Shown here: positions 1-9,500 of the stretch, piece after piece
Layout of the letters: every line of letters starts with the position of its first letter
Position numbering within the stretch: position 1 is the first letter of the stretch
NCBI GenBank assembly: GCA_002717745.1
Contig: PBBF01000043.1
Coordinates: 1-42,823, forward strand
Source: Acidobacteriota bacterium
GTDB lineage: Bacteria > Acidobacteriota > Vicinamibacteria > Vicinamibacterales > UBA823
Direction: 5' to 3'
DNA length: 42,823 nucleotides
Made by a program: the position numbers and the translations under genes
Notes under the pieces: generated by a model
The model's database searches: none
What the model saw: the letters and a program-made list of their open reading frames with translations, nothing else
What the model was told of the DNA's origin: nothing

Positions 1-240
1 ATGTTGACTCAGGAACTTGACAGTGGCGGATTCCTGGTCGAGCATCTCCAAGACTTTAACCGGGTGGGAATGCCTGTGTGGTGGTGGAACGGCCGGATTC
101 TTGGCCGCCGTGACTTCAGTCGATGGCAGCTTAAGATTTTTGACTTGCTCATACCACTATTTAAAGTCTTCGACCGGTTCTTGCCCTGGCCAGGACTTGG
201 GCTCATCGCGGTGGCTCGGAGAATCGAGGACGCCGGGTAA
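1..240 (+). CDS. Probable SAM-dependent methyltransferase, C-terminal fragment
   Basis: The gene enters from the left edge, so only the last 79 residues are visible and the true start is outside the window. The tail reads WWWNGRILGRR, then a hydrophobic stretch with FDLLIPLF, then FLPWPGLGLIAVARR. From memory, this combination closes many class I methyltransferases found beside glycosyltransferase genes. The SAM-binding core is not in view, so the assignment rests on this tail alone. It converges on the multicopper oxidase gene across a gap of about 90 bases. Confidence 0.45.
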   Translation: MLTQELDSGGFLVEHLQDFNRVGMPVWWWNGRILGRRDFSRWQLKIFDLLIPLFKVFDRFLPWPGLGLIAVARRIEDAG

Positions 241-242
241 AA

Positions 243-274
243 TCACCCAACCTTGGGTCTCTAGCCTAGGGTGA
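243..274. other. Inverted repeat between convergent genes
   Basis: TCACCC at 243-248 is complementary to GGGTGA at 269-274. A nested ACCCA...TGGGT pair at 245-258 offers an alternative fold. It sits between the ends of two convergent genes, where a bidirectional terminator would be expected. No T-tract follows, so terminator activity is only a possibility. Confidence 0.25.
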
Positions 275-333
275 CTGCGACAGGGGCTCAAGTTTCAGAT
301 AGTAGAACAGACACTGGAAACTCGACAGTCCAC

Positions 334-2157
334 CTACTGTTCGTTGACGCTGAAAGACATCATCATGCCGGCGTCAAGGTGTTCTGCGATGTGGCAGTGC
401 AGCATCCACGTGCCGGGGTTGTCCATATCGGCAAGGATGTCGACGACTGATCCGACAGGCACAATGGCCGTGTCCTTCCATACCAGATTCTGATTCGGCA
501 CACCATCAATCGATAGCACGAGGTAGCGCTGCCCGTGCAAATGGACCGGATGGTTCATAGGGTGGATTGTCTCGGGATTGTTGAAAATCCTAATCTTGAC
601 AACGTCGCCGACAGTAAACCTCCACTCAATCTCCATATTCTCTTGGCCGGTATCGGCATCACGCAGAATCCACTGAACCTGTTCGGTACTCGACAGCCAG
701 TTCATCATCGGCATCGCGTCATTCCACTCAAGTGGTGGCGAAAACAACCCGGCCTCGAACTCCAAAGCACGCATGATAGGCGTCGGTAGGTTTTGCACAC
801 GCAATGTCAACTCAAGTTGATGATCTGGCTCGCGTCCAAACGCGTCACGGTAACCATCAATATCATTGATGACATCGTCATGTTGTCGCAGTGTCTTAAA
901 CTCCACTGACAGATCGTTAGTAGTCGTGGTATCGCGGACAGTAACCCGGCCGAGCGATTTCAGTTGGTAGTAGAACTCACCCATGAAATCATCGATCGCC
1001 TGTATTGAGTTAGTGAGTTCAACTTCACCCGGCTCATCAAACTGCACCTCCACCACATAACGCTCAGCAGGTGCGATCACCACACTTTCAACCCATTCCT
1101 CGCGCTCGAATTTACTAACATCGGACGCTACGACCTTCACGCGTGCTCCACCAAACACCATGTTGAAGGTCCGAGTGTTTGCCACGTTGGTGATATAGAA
1201 CCTGACGACCTCACCACGGTCGACCTCTAGCTGATAATCGGTCGTCCCGTTAACAAGAAGCACGTTCCCAAATCGACCCATGAGGGCATGACTAGGAGCC
1301 GTATCGCCCCATGGAATCGGCCCCTGCTCATCCATCAGGAGATCATCGAGAATAATTACCTCTTCCCGGTTCACGGCGCCGTAGTAGTCGTTCTCGGGTG
1401 GCATCACAAGCATATTGCCGTAGAGACCAAGGTCCTGCTGGAGGTCCTCTCGCATGTGCGGGTGGTACCAGTAAATACCGGTATCACGAAAGTAGAGTTC
1501 ATATGTGAATGACTGACCGACTAACACCGGCGGCTGCGTCACGTCGGGAACCCCGTCGAATCGATTATCGAGCCGTAAACCGTGCCAGTGTACGGTCGTC
1601 GGCATCTCAATCTCATTTGTAAAATTAATGATGACGGTCGAGCCGCGATCGCCCTTAATAAGTGGTCCCGGGTATTGACCGTTGTAGCCATACATCAAGA
1701 AGGTTTTGCCATTGATCGTGCGCTGAACGATCGACGCTGTAAGATCGAGCGTTTCGCCGTCGTCCATTTCAACGATTTCCCCTGGGCGTGCTTCCGGAAA
1801 ACCGGTCGGGTCCATATCACCTTTGACCATAAACGGTCCCACAGTCGGCACGGCGTTCTCGAGGCCCGGGAGCGGTGGCATCGGTGCGTCCATCGGCGGC
1901 ATCCGCCAGGCGACATTGCCATCGCCGAGCACTTCGACGGAACCCATGTGCATCATGCCCATCTGACCTTGCTCGTCCATCTGTTCCATGGATTCCATCT
2001 GCCCTGCGTCCTGTTCATCCAGCAACATGGATGTCTTGACGACCTGCGAGGGCTCGGGAGTATGCCCTCGCTGTGCAGAGAGACCGGGAAGACTATCGAA
2101 GCAGGAACCAGCCAGTAGAAATAGGCCGACCCAAAGCGACCGCTGACGAATACTCAC
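334..2157 (-). CDS. Multicopper oxidase with methionine-rich N-terminus
   Basis: This is an exported multicopper oxidase of 607 residues. All four copper-binding motifs are visible: HWHG (190-193), WYHPH (230-234), HPMNHPVHLHG (532-542) and HCHIAEH with the axial methionine M598 near the C-terminus. An N-terminal hydrophobic stretch (about 9-19) suggests a signal peptide. The following region (about 44-93) is rich in methionine, including clusters such as MGMMHMG. In CueO-like oxidases such stretches bind or deliver copper. The family oxidises cuprous ion, metals or organic substrates with reduction of oxygen to water. The start is GTG and its G-T-G-A overlaps the stop of the preceding gene by 4 bases, so translation is probably coupled. 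The copper-oxidase role is inferred; laccase-type activity is the alternative. Confidence 0.93.
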   Translation of the reverse strand: MSIRQRSLWVGLFLLAGSCFDSLPGLSAQRGHTPEPSQVVKTSMLLDEQDAGQMESMEQMDEQGQMGMMHMGSVEVLGDGNVAWRMPPMDAPMPPLPGLENAVPTVGPFMVKGDMDPTGFPEARPGEIVEMDDGETLDLTASIVQRTINGKTFLMYGYNGQYPGPLIKGDRGSTVIINFTNEIEMPTTVHWHGLRLDNRFDGVPDVTQPPVLVGQSFTYELYFRDTGIYWYHPHMREDLQQDLGLYGNMLVMPPENDYYGAVNREEVIILDDLLMDEQGPIPWGDTAPSHALMGRFGNVLLVNGTTDYQLEVDRGEVVRFYITNVANTRTFNMVFGGARVKVVASDVSKFEREEWVESVVIAPAERYVVEVQFDEPGEVELTNSIQAIDDFMGEFYYQLKSLGRVTVRDTTTTNDLSVEFKTLRQHDDVINDIDGYRDAFGREPDHQLELTLRVQNLPTPIMRALEFEAGLFSPPLEWNDAMPMMNWLSSTEQVQWILRDADTGQENMEIEWRFTVGDVVKIRIFNNPETIHPMNHPVHLHGQRYLVLSIDGVPNQNLVWKDTAIVPVGSVVDILADMDNPGTWMLHCHIAEHLDAGMMMSFSVNEQ

Positions 2158-2741
2158 TTGAAGCCGTACTTCAGGCAGGCCTCGTTCTCATACGGACCGT
2201 GGCCAGCCAGGGTGTGCATCATGCCTGAACGGGACATCCCACGCATTACCACCGGTCCGTGCCACCGCGCCGTCGGCTCAGTCGAAGACTCAAGCGTTAC
2301 GACTACGAGAAATTTATTCCAAGTGACACGTGCCGAGGCAACCTGGCCTTCCTCAATCACACCGAGCCGAACAACGTCTTGGAGATCGGGTGCCACCGCC
2401 CAGGCTGTGTAGGCACCCCGACGAGGCGCCTTAATCCGATCAATCGACAGTGATAGGTCATAAACGTAGCGACCACTGGGTGAGACGGCAACACCAAACG
2501 GGGACCGAGCAAAGTTGACCATGCCGGTGCCGACGGCCCGACCAGTACCCGGCACACGGCGTGTCGTTACCATCTCAATGCCGTAGTACTGCGACGGTAG
2601 TGGCGGTGCGGAGATGATCGCACTACACGGGGACAGGCTGCTAATCGTTCCACTGGTTGTTGACGGCACGGCCGCAGCCAGCGATATGCCCACTGCGGCC
2701 GCAAGAACCGTCGCCAGAACCATGGCCCGAAGGAAGCTCAT
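2154..2741 (-). CDS. Exported protein of unknown function
   Basis: This 195-residue protein is not recognised. An alanine-rich hydrophobic N-terminus (about 5-25) looks like a Sec signal peptide. The mature part contains FGVAVSPSGRYVYDLSL, which resembles one blade of a beta-propeller or a small beta-sandwich. The C-terminal section has a methionine/histidine patch (RGMSRSGMMHTLAGHGPYENEACL). It lies between an LVIVD-repeat protein and a multicopper oxidase, with ATGA and GTGA overlaps on either side. The three products are therefore very likely made together and may act together in the periplasm. The Met/His patch fits copper handling, but that is speculation. Two cysteines remain in the mature protein. 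Confidence 0.8.
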   Translation of the reverse strand: MSFLRAMVLATVLAAAVGISLAAAVPSTTSGTISSLSPCSAIISAPPLPSQYYGIEMVTTRRVPGTGRAVGTGMVNFARSPFGVAVSPSGRYVYDLSLSIDRIKAPRRGAYTAWAVAPDLQDVVRLGVIEEGQVASARVTWNKFLVVVTLESSTEPTARWHGPVVMRGMSRSGMMHTLAGHGPYENEACLKYGFK

Positions 2742-4099
2742 CGGCTGCCACCAGGGCTGACCGAGGAAATCTCGCCAAGGTTCTCATCCCATTTCTGTGC
2801 ACTCGAGATATCCGGCATACCCCAATCAGCACCGTTCCAACCAGAGAACCCTTCCATCCGAAATGCCCAGAAGCCCGTCGTCATGTCGCTCACCACGATC
2901 AACCCGTCAGCGTTACGCACATCGACCCCAAAAGCTCCGTTAAACATCGCAGGGCGGTCCTTGCTCGGTGGGCCGGTGTAGGTGTCGTAGTAGGCCACCG
3001 TCACAGGGTCCTCAGGGTCCATCAGGCTGAAGATTTGTAACCCATCAAGGTAGCCCGACACGAAAACATACGGCCAGCGGATTTCGTGGTTGTGCACAAG
3101 ATGTTGCCAATCAGCCGTCCAGGCTGATATTGGCCTATTGATGTTCTTAACCTCGCCTTCGAAGGCTGGCTCAAGGTCAAAGATCCGAAGCGGTGCGTAT
3201 TGATACTCCGTCTCTGCTACAACGTAACGACCATCTGGTGTTGGCGTGAAGGTGTGTCCACGATTAACTCCGCTTATTCCCAGTAACGTAACAAGTAGTT
3301 CGGGCTCTTCTAGGTCGGTAATGTTATAGACGTAATACCCGCCCGTACCGCCACCATAGAAACGATCTTCCCCGGTGTCAGGATGATAACCGGCATAAAA
3401 ATCATGATAGCCGCGGCGGCCACTTGCCGAATCGCCCACCGGAATCTTTGCCACAAGCGCGTCGTCCATGAAACCGTCGACGACGTGACCCAAGTCGTAT
3501 ACATGCGCGAACGGCCCAGACACCGTTGCGATCAAGAGTACGCGACCATTACTGTGCTTATAAACAAAGATGTTGTGGAACCCACCGAGCGTATCGGGCG
3601 ATCGGATTCGTGCCACTTCTGTCACAGTTGTCGGATCGGGTAGACCAGTCACATCGAGCACAACGCCACCGAGATCGGGATTAGGGCCACCTTGGCGAAA
3701 CTGCAGCGACTGGACGACGTAGTAACGGTCATTCCACTTGAAGTGCTTCACGTCCATCCCACCCGTACCAAGATGGAGATCTTGGTCTTCGATCCGCCAG
3801 GAGTACACACGTTCCGGTTTCATCGGATCGTGTAAATCGATGATGTCAATCCCTTTACCACCCTCGAAGCCATAAACCATCCGACCGACATAGGCATAAG
3901 GCCGGTCAACCTCCTGCTCAATATCGATGTCCGACACGCTCAAGCGCGGACCAAGCGGTAGGTGCGATAGCACAGTAATGTTGTCACTTCCAGGCCTCTC
4001 AGCGGTCCACTGAGCGGCGGCATCACGCGCTGGGAGACATACGGTGAGCATTGTCCCGGCTATGGTGACGGACCAGACGAACTTACTGTAAGTAGTCAT
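2738..4099 (-). CDS. LVIVD-repeat beta-propeller protein, exported
   Basis: This is a 453-residue secreted protein with an N-terminal hydrophobic segment ending around AAAQW. Repeated blade-like units follow, such as YAYVGRMVYGFEGGKGIDIIDLHDPMKP, GYYVYNITDLEEPELLVTL and YVFVSGYLDGLQIFSLMDPEDPVTV. These match the LVIVD repeat, which builds surface or periplasmic beta-propellers of unknown function. I chose ATG at 4099 over the in-frame TTG at 4102 because GAGGGAG lies 4 bases upstream of it. It is the first gene of a three-gene unit with the unknown protein and the multicopper oxidase. It could be a scaffold or a metal- or redox-related partner of the oxidase. Confidence 0.85.
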   Translation of the reverse strand: MTTYSKFVWSVTIAGTMLTVCLPARDAAAQWTAERPGSDNITVLSHLPLGPRLSVSDIDIEQEVDRPYAYVGRMVYGFEGGKGIDIIDLHDPMKPERVYSWRIEDQDLHLGTGGMDVKHFKWNDRYYVVQSLQFRQGGPNPDLGGVVLDVTGLPDPTTVTEVARIRSPDTLGGFHNIFVYKHSNGRVLLIATVSGPFAHVYDLGHVVDGFMDDALVAKIPVGDSASGRRGYHDFYAGYHPDTGEDRFYGGGTGGYYVYNITDLEEPELLVTLLGISGVNRGHTFTPTPDGRYVVAETEYQYAPLRIFDLEPAFEGEVKNINRPISAWTADWQHLVHNHEIRWPYVFVSGYLDGLQIFSLMDPEDPVTVAYYDTYTGPPSKDRPAMFNGAFGVDVRNADGLIVVSDMTTGFWAFRMEGFSGWNGADWGMPDISSAQKWDENLGEISSVSPGGSR

Positions 4100-4103
4100 C
4101 AAA

Positions 4104-4110
4104 CTCCCTC
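4104..4110 (-). promoter_or_regulatory. Ribosome binding site of the LVIVD gene
   Basis: On the minus strand this reads GAGGGAG, 4 bases before ATG at 4099. It supports that start over the TTG immediately upstream. The remaining bases to 4364 hold no convincing gene or hairpin; the promoter of the three-gene operon should lie there, but I cannot pick it out. Confidence 0.6.
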
Positions 4111-4364
4111 GCTGGATCTTCGTTAAGAACGACTTCTAACTGTTGGTCCCCCGAATATGACACGAGAACTCATTCTATAGTACGGGACTCAAAGAGTATC
4201 TCTCCGTGGTCACAGAGGAGGCCAGGCGAAAAAACAGCCTGATTTCATTGGTGAAGACTGACAAAAAAGTCACTTTGTCTAGGAAAACACGCGCACTTGA
4301 AATAATTACCCCCACATACGGGCGTGCCACTAAAAGTGCCCGCCAGTTATTACCAGCTTCTGAC

Positions 4365-5228
4365 TTAGTGTGTCATCGCATACATCAGGACATTGATTCC
4401 GACTGCGTAGGCGTCAATTGAAAAGCGGTGGAAATATTCAGTGTCCTCACCCTCCCGCTCCCAGCCATCGGCAATGTCGGTGTTATGGGTCATGAGCACC
4501 ATCAGTCGACCTTCCTCATCAGAAATACCACGGAAATGCGGTTCTGCCGACCTGACACCACGCTCAGACGTCGTAACGCCACCACTCCGCCGCCAGTGCT
4601 GAATCGACGGAATTTGCGGAAATCCTTCTAAATCGAACAGTCCGCTGAAAATCGGGTGATCCAAGGAAAGATCAGTGATTGGGTACTGGGACGATGGCAG
4701 CGCTTTGCGGATTTCGCCTCGCCAAGTGTCCCACGCAGCCGGGCCCCAGAAATCATCCACCCAGAGGAATCCCCCTTGCTCGAGATAGCGTCGCAGGCCA
4801 CCTGCTTCATCGTCAGTGAAGAACACCGTGCCGACATCGGACATGAAGACGAACGGGTAGTCGAAAAGCTCGGGGTCAGTCAGACGTACAACAACGTGGT
4901 TCGGCTCGCCGTGAGGGCCAAGACTGACCGGCGTCGTCGTCAACTCCGAGAGCCGGATCATAAAGTTGGCGTCGGACAATGGATAATCGGTGCTCCAGCC
5001 GTAGCCGCCAGGTTCGCGACGGAAACTCTGAAACATCACCCGGGCAAAGGCAAATGAACGGTCTGTCTTGACTGCGGTTGGGAAGCGCGGCGAACCACCC
5101 CGCCATCGGCGACCCCACTGAGCTTCGGCTATGCTCACCGTGAGCGCGAACAGCCCCGCAGCTACCAGGCCACAAGTCCAACGGAAATAGCGGCCGTGCC
5201 CGCGGGTGAATCCTGAGCTAAAGGCCAT
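4365..5228 (-). CDS. DUF4159 domain protein, exported
   Basis: This is a 287-residue protein with a transmembrane or signal segment (about 18-36, GLVAAGLFALTVSIAEA). The rest matches DUF4159: RFPTAVKTDRSFAFARVMF, then ELFDYPFVFMSDVGTVFFTDDEAGGLRRYLEQGGFLWVDDFWG, then LDHPIFSGLFDL, and a C-terminal MVLMTHNTDIADGWE. The domain resembles class I glutamine amidotransferase-like folds found in Planctomycetes, Acidobacteriota and similar phyla, often near MoxR ATPase genes. No such genes are seen here. The catalytic role is unknown. AAAGG lies about 8 bases before the ATG. Confidence 0.82.
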   Translation of the reverse strand: MAFSSGFTRGHGRYFRWTCGLVAAGLFALTVSIAEAQWGRRWRGGSPRFPTAVKTDRSFAFARVMFQSFRREPGGYGWSTDYPLSDANFMIRLSELTTTPVSLGPHGEPNHVVVRLTDPELFDYPFVFMSDVGTVFFTDDEAGGLRRYLEQGGFLWVDDFWGPAAWDTWRGEIRKALPSSQYPITDLSLDHPIFSGLFDLEGFPQIPSIQHWRRSGGVTTSERGVRSAEPHFRGISDEEGRLMVLMTHNTDIADGWEREGEDTEYFHRFSIDAYAVGINVLMYAMTH

Positions 5229-5360
5229 CCCGGTGCCTTTCGGTTGTAGCAGCTGGGCTCATCTTACGGCATCAACGCTTGGCGATGTTGCTTCAACTGT
5301 CCAAGAGAGGTCCCTAGTGCTTCTAACCAATCACACTGGAATCTCGACGATACTCACACC

Positions 5361-6548
5361 CTACGATTCGCTACCGGGATAATCCTCGATAGGTGTCCTC
5401 AAAATGCCGATTCCTTCAATCTCAATCTCGACAACGTCACCGGCCTTTAGGAACTCACCCCGCTCAGCACCGGTACCCGATGGTGTGCCAGTGGCGATGA
5501 CATCCCCCGGATAAAGCGTCAAAATTGAGGTGGTAAACCGGATAAGGTGCTCTTGGGGCCAAATGAGATCGGCCGTCGTTTGATCCTGCATCAGTTCGCC
5601 ATTGACCTTGGTAGTCACGCGGAGGTTTGCGGGATCTGGAATGAATTCCTTGGGCACGATGAATGGACCGAACGGCGCACCACGATTCGTGCTCTTGCCG
5701 TCGAACCAATTCACGCCAGGAAACATCGAACCCGCGCCTCGTGACCTGCCACCACGGTCGCTTACGTCGTACATGATGCTGTAGCCGAACACGTAGTCAT
5801 CAGCCTCCTCAGCTGACACTAGATAAGCCGGTTTGCCGATGATCACTGCCATCTCCCCTTCCCAGTCGATTTGGTCACGGCCTGGCGGAATAAAGTAGGG
5901 CTCACCCGGATCGATGATGCCGGAGCGTGGGGACTTCGCAAACATAACCGGGTCGTCGCTGGCTGGGTCGATTTCAGCGATGCGCGATGGGTCGAAGCCA
6001 CCGCCGCTACCACCAGACCCCGCTTCATCCGTTGCACCAGACACACCATCGACGTCGTCAGGATTCTCTCCGCTCGGCGCCGCAGCCATCCCCTCGGCAT
6101 GGGCCCTGTAGTTAGCTGCAACCGACAACACGTTCCACGGATATTTGATCGGTGCTGTGATCCTCACAGCACCGATGGCATGCACAAAAGGCAGCGTCGC
6201 CTCGGCGCCCTCTTGGAAGAAATTGGCGATCTGATACAACCGCACCGCAGCCGTGTCATAATTTTCAATCAGAGCGCGCATCTCGTTAGGTAGTACCATC
6301 ACTTCAAGTCCAGTTTCCGCCACAAGATACTTGCCGGCACCATTCAATTCGAGAATCTGGTCACCGAGCACCATCCCAACAGCTGTGGCACCGACATTCA
6401 GCAACTCGAACGTCGCTAGCTTGAATGGGGTATCAGGGAGATCGGAAATCTGTTCTGTAGTTGATGTACAGGCCGACGTGGACACGAGCACTAGCGCGTA
6501 AAATAGAGTGGGAAGGCCGACCCTCGCATAGGTTGTTTTCGTGGTCAT
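5361..6548 (-). CDS. Exported fumarylacetoacetate hydrolase-fold protein
   Basis: The C-terminal two thirds is a fumarylacetoacetase-type domain (NVLSVAANYRAHAEG, MFAKSPRSGIIDPG, DWEGEMAVIIG, FGYSIMYDVSDRGGRS, VIATGTPSGTGAERGEFLKAGDVVEIEIEGIG). The metal-binding acidic residues of the EGE and YDVS motifs are present. The family hydrolyses, hydrates or decarboxylates beta-diketo acids in catechol and tyrosine breakdown, normally in the cytosol. Here the N-terminus has a hydrophobic segment followed by SACTST, which looks like an imperfect lipobox (Cys27). A Gly/Ser-rich insert (about GSGGSGGG) interrupts the domain after the NYRAH segment. ATG at 6548 is preferred because GAGGAG sits 6 bases before it; an upstream GTG at 6569 includes that RBS inside the coding frame. 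The enzyme substrate is unknown. Confidence 0.85.
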   Translation of the reverse strand: MTTKTTYARVGLPTLFYALVLVSTSACTSTTEQISDLPDTPFKLATFELLNVGATAVGMVLGDQILELNGAGKYLVAETGLEVMVLPNEMRALIENYDTAAVRLYQIANFFQEGAEATLPFVHAIGAVRITAPIKYPWNVLSVAANYRAHAEGMAAAPSGENPDDVDGVSGATDEAGSGGSGGGFDPSRIAEIDPASDDPVMFAKSPRSGIIDPGEPYFIPPGRDQIDWEGEMAVIIGKPAYLVSAEEADDYVFGYSIMYDVSDRGGRSRGAGSMFPGVNWFDGKSTNRGAPFGPFIVPKEFIPDPANLRVTTKVNGELMQDQTTADLIWPQEHLIRFTTSILTLYPGDVIATGTPSGTGAERGEFLKAGDVVEIEIEGIGILRTPIEDYPGSES

Positions 6549-6554
6549 GTAGAT

Positions 6555-6560
6555 CTCCTC
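6555..6560 (-). promoter_or_regulatory. Ribosome binding site deciding the FAH-fold start
   Basis: GAGGAG on the minus strand, 6 bases ahead of ATG at 6548. It falls inside the longer GTG-initiated frame, so the shorter start is favoured. The distance to the stop of the upstream BNR gene is about 30 bases, so the two are likely cotranscribed. Confidence 0.65.
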
Positions 6561-6581
6561 TCTAGACACAGTAACTGTCGC

Positions 6582-9500
6582 CTACGGCAGGGGTACGACT
6601 CCCGCGAGGCCTCGTTCCTCCAGCGCCCGGTTAAATTCGACGAGAGCACCTGTTCGGACACCGTCCATTTGCAGCTCGTAGGTGTCGAGTAGCTCCCTGT
6701 AGTTTTCGAGCACCTCACGTTGCTGGGTAGTCGGTGGAAAGTCCGTTTGTCCGACATAGCCGGCGAGACTGCTTAGCTTCGCCAGCAGTTGGCGCGGCCA
6801 ACGGACCGAATCTTGGCGCGCTGAGCCGCCCGACAACCGTTGATCGCTTAACCTCATCTCAATCGCGAGCAACCGCTCATCCAGGGACCTAGCTGCATCA
6901 ATAATCAAATCATTGTCACGATGGTCATGCACCCGCCGACCTATATCGGCAACCTGTTCACGGACCGACTCGATCTCATTGATGAGCGACACGGCATCGT
7001 TCAGCATATTCCTCAGGTCAACAAGCAACGCCATCTGCGCTGCGATATCTCCCTCGGAGCCCGCCGAGTGCGGGTCCTTGAGAACCGTGAGCGCCTGAAC
7101 GAGTTCAGTGTCACCCAGTCTGAGCCTGACCGTGTATTTGCCGGGCGGCGCGAGAATAGCGACGCGACTGCCATCGCCCACGGGCCGTAATCCTCGATCA
7201 AGGTCAGCCCGCACGTGTGAGTGTTCAAAAGCGGGCATCCGCAGTTGCGGTTCATCAGTTTGGTCGTAGCGGAGATCCCAATGGACACGGTTGATACCCG
7301 CCGCCGACGGCAGTCCCGACAGTGACCGCACTGCTTCTTCGTCCGCATTAAGAATCGTAATGTTTAGGTTCTCGTCATCACCAAGTTCCTTGGGCAGATA
7401 GTAGTGTAGCGCTGCGCCGTATCCCGGATTGGTGCCGGCCCCAGAATCCTCTGGCTGACTCATCGTGCTCTCTCGGGTACGAAAGCGGTAGGTTGGCCGA
7501 GGCTCAAACAGATGCACGGCCATATCGAGCACCTCAGAGTAAATCTGTTGCAGTGGCGTGATGTCATCGAGAATCCAGAAACCACGCCCATACGTGCCAA
7601 CGACCAAGTCGTTGAAATGTGGCTGAATCGTCAGCCAGTGGACCGGCGCATGGGGTAGGTTGGTTTGTAAGGGTAGCCACCGGGCACCATCATCGAACGA
7701 TACGTAGACCGCGTTTTCAGTGCCAGCATAAAGTAGCCCTGGCCTAACAGGATCCTCCCGAACAACGTGGACGCTACTAAAAACGCTGGCAGGAATATTG
7801 CTACTAATCTGCGTCCAACTATTGCCATAGTCAGAGGTCTTGTAGATATAGGGGTTGAAATTGTTTACCTGATGAAAGTCGACGCTAATGTAAGCGGTAC
7901 CGGCATTGTGACCCGATGGTTCAATGTTACTTACCGTACCCCACGGCGGTAAACCGGAGATGTTGGCAGTGACATTGTCCCAACGATTGCCTCCATCGCG
8001 CGTCACATGAACTAAGCCGTCGTTTGAGCCGACCCAGATTAATCCCTCCTCAAGGGATGATTCGCCAATGGCAAATAGCACCGCGGCGTAAGTCGGACTC
8101 ACGTCCTCGGCCGTCAGGCCACCCGTCTTCTGTTGTTTACTCTTGTCGTTGGTCGTCAGGTCAGGACTGATCATTCGCCAGTTCTGTCCACCGTCAGTCG
8201 TCATATGCACGTACTGGCTACCGACATACACACGGTTGTGGTCGTGTGGTGAAATGGCAATCGGAAAGGTCCACTGGAAGCGGTACGGCAGATCCGCTGC
8301 CGCCCACCCTTCAGGGTTATCCGGCCAAACGCTGACGTTGCGTGCGTGCCCGGTCTTGAGGTCGTAGCGCTCGAGAATGCCATCGTAGCAACCTGACCAA
8401 ACGATGTCGTTCTCCACTGGGTCGGGAATGGCAAACCCGGACTCGCACCCACCCACCGAGTGCATAAGTCCGATCGGGATACCGTTGGACTGCAGGCTGT
8501 TGCTTGGCACGCGCGCTGACGGACCGTCTTGGCGGTTGCCGTAGACGTAATAGGGAACTTGGTTGTCGGTGTAGGCGTGGTACATCTGAGCGATCGGTAG
8601 GCGCGGCCGCCACCAGCTCTGACCTCGGGTTGTCGAAATGGACGCACCACCGTCATGGCCGACGATCATTCGATCGGGCAGCAGGGGGTCGATCCACATA
8701 TCGTGATTGTCGCCACCCGCCGTACCACGTTCAGTCGTGATACCTCCATCAAGTGAAACCGAGTGACGCGTCGACAGGAAGTGGATCTCGTCACGATCGT
8801 CTGGGGCAACAGCTGCCCGCGTATAGTAGAGCGGTCTCTGCGCGAGGGTGTGGTCCGCGTTCACCATCCGCCACTGCCTTCCTCCATCGTCTGAGCGCCA
8901 GAGCACGCCTTCGTGATCATCCAACTCCACATAGTCAGCGTTTGAGTTCGTCTCGATGAGCGCGTAGATGCGGTTCGAGTCGTCTGGTGTCATCGCCAGG
9001 CCGATCTTACCGATCGGCTTTTCGGGGAGACCGGCGCCGATGAGTTCCTCCCAGGTTGCGCCGCCGTCGCGCGATGTCCAAAGACCACTTCCAGGTCCGC
9101 CGCTCTCACGGCCCCATGTTTGTATTACCAGCTGCCACATTCCCGCAAAGAGGATCCTGGGGTTGTTCGGGTCCATCACAATATCCGAGGCCCCGGTATG
9201 TTCATCGACGAACAGTACGTGTTCCCACGTCTCACCGCCGTCAGTCGTACGAAACACACCACGCGTCTGCTGGGGGCCATAGCTGTGGCCCATGGCCGCG
9301 GCGAAAACAATATCCGGGTTGGTTGGGTGGATCACGATCCGGCCAATGCGGCCCGTCGCATCTAATCCCATCTGCCGCCATGTTTTGCCAGCGTCGGTGG
9401 ATTTGTAGATGCCGTCACCGTGCGAAATGTTGCTGCGAATGAATGTTTCACCTGTGCCCGCCCAGATAACGTTCGGATTCACCGTTTCGATCGCCAAAGC

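Noticed and set aside
1582-2118. A 178-codon plus-strand frame opposite the multicopper oxidase
   Set aside because: It is antisense to a gene with all copper motifs, and its product has no domain or membrane pattern.
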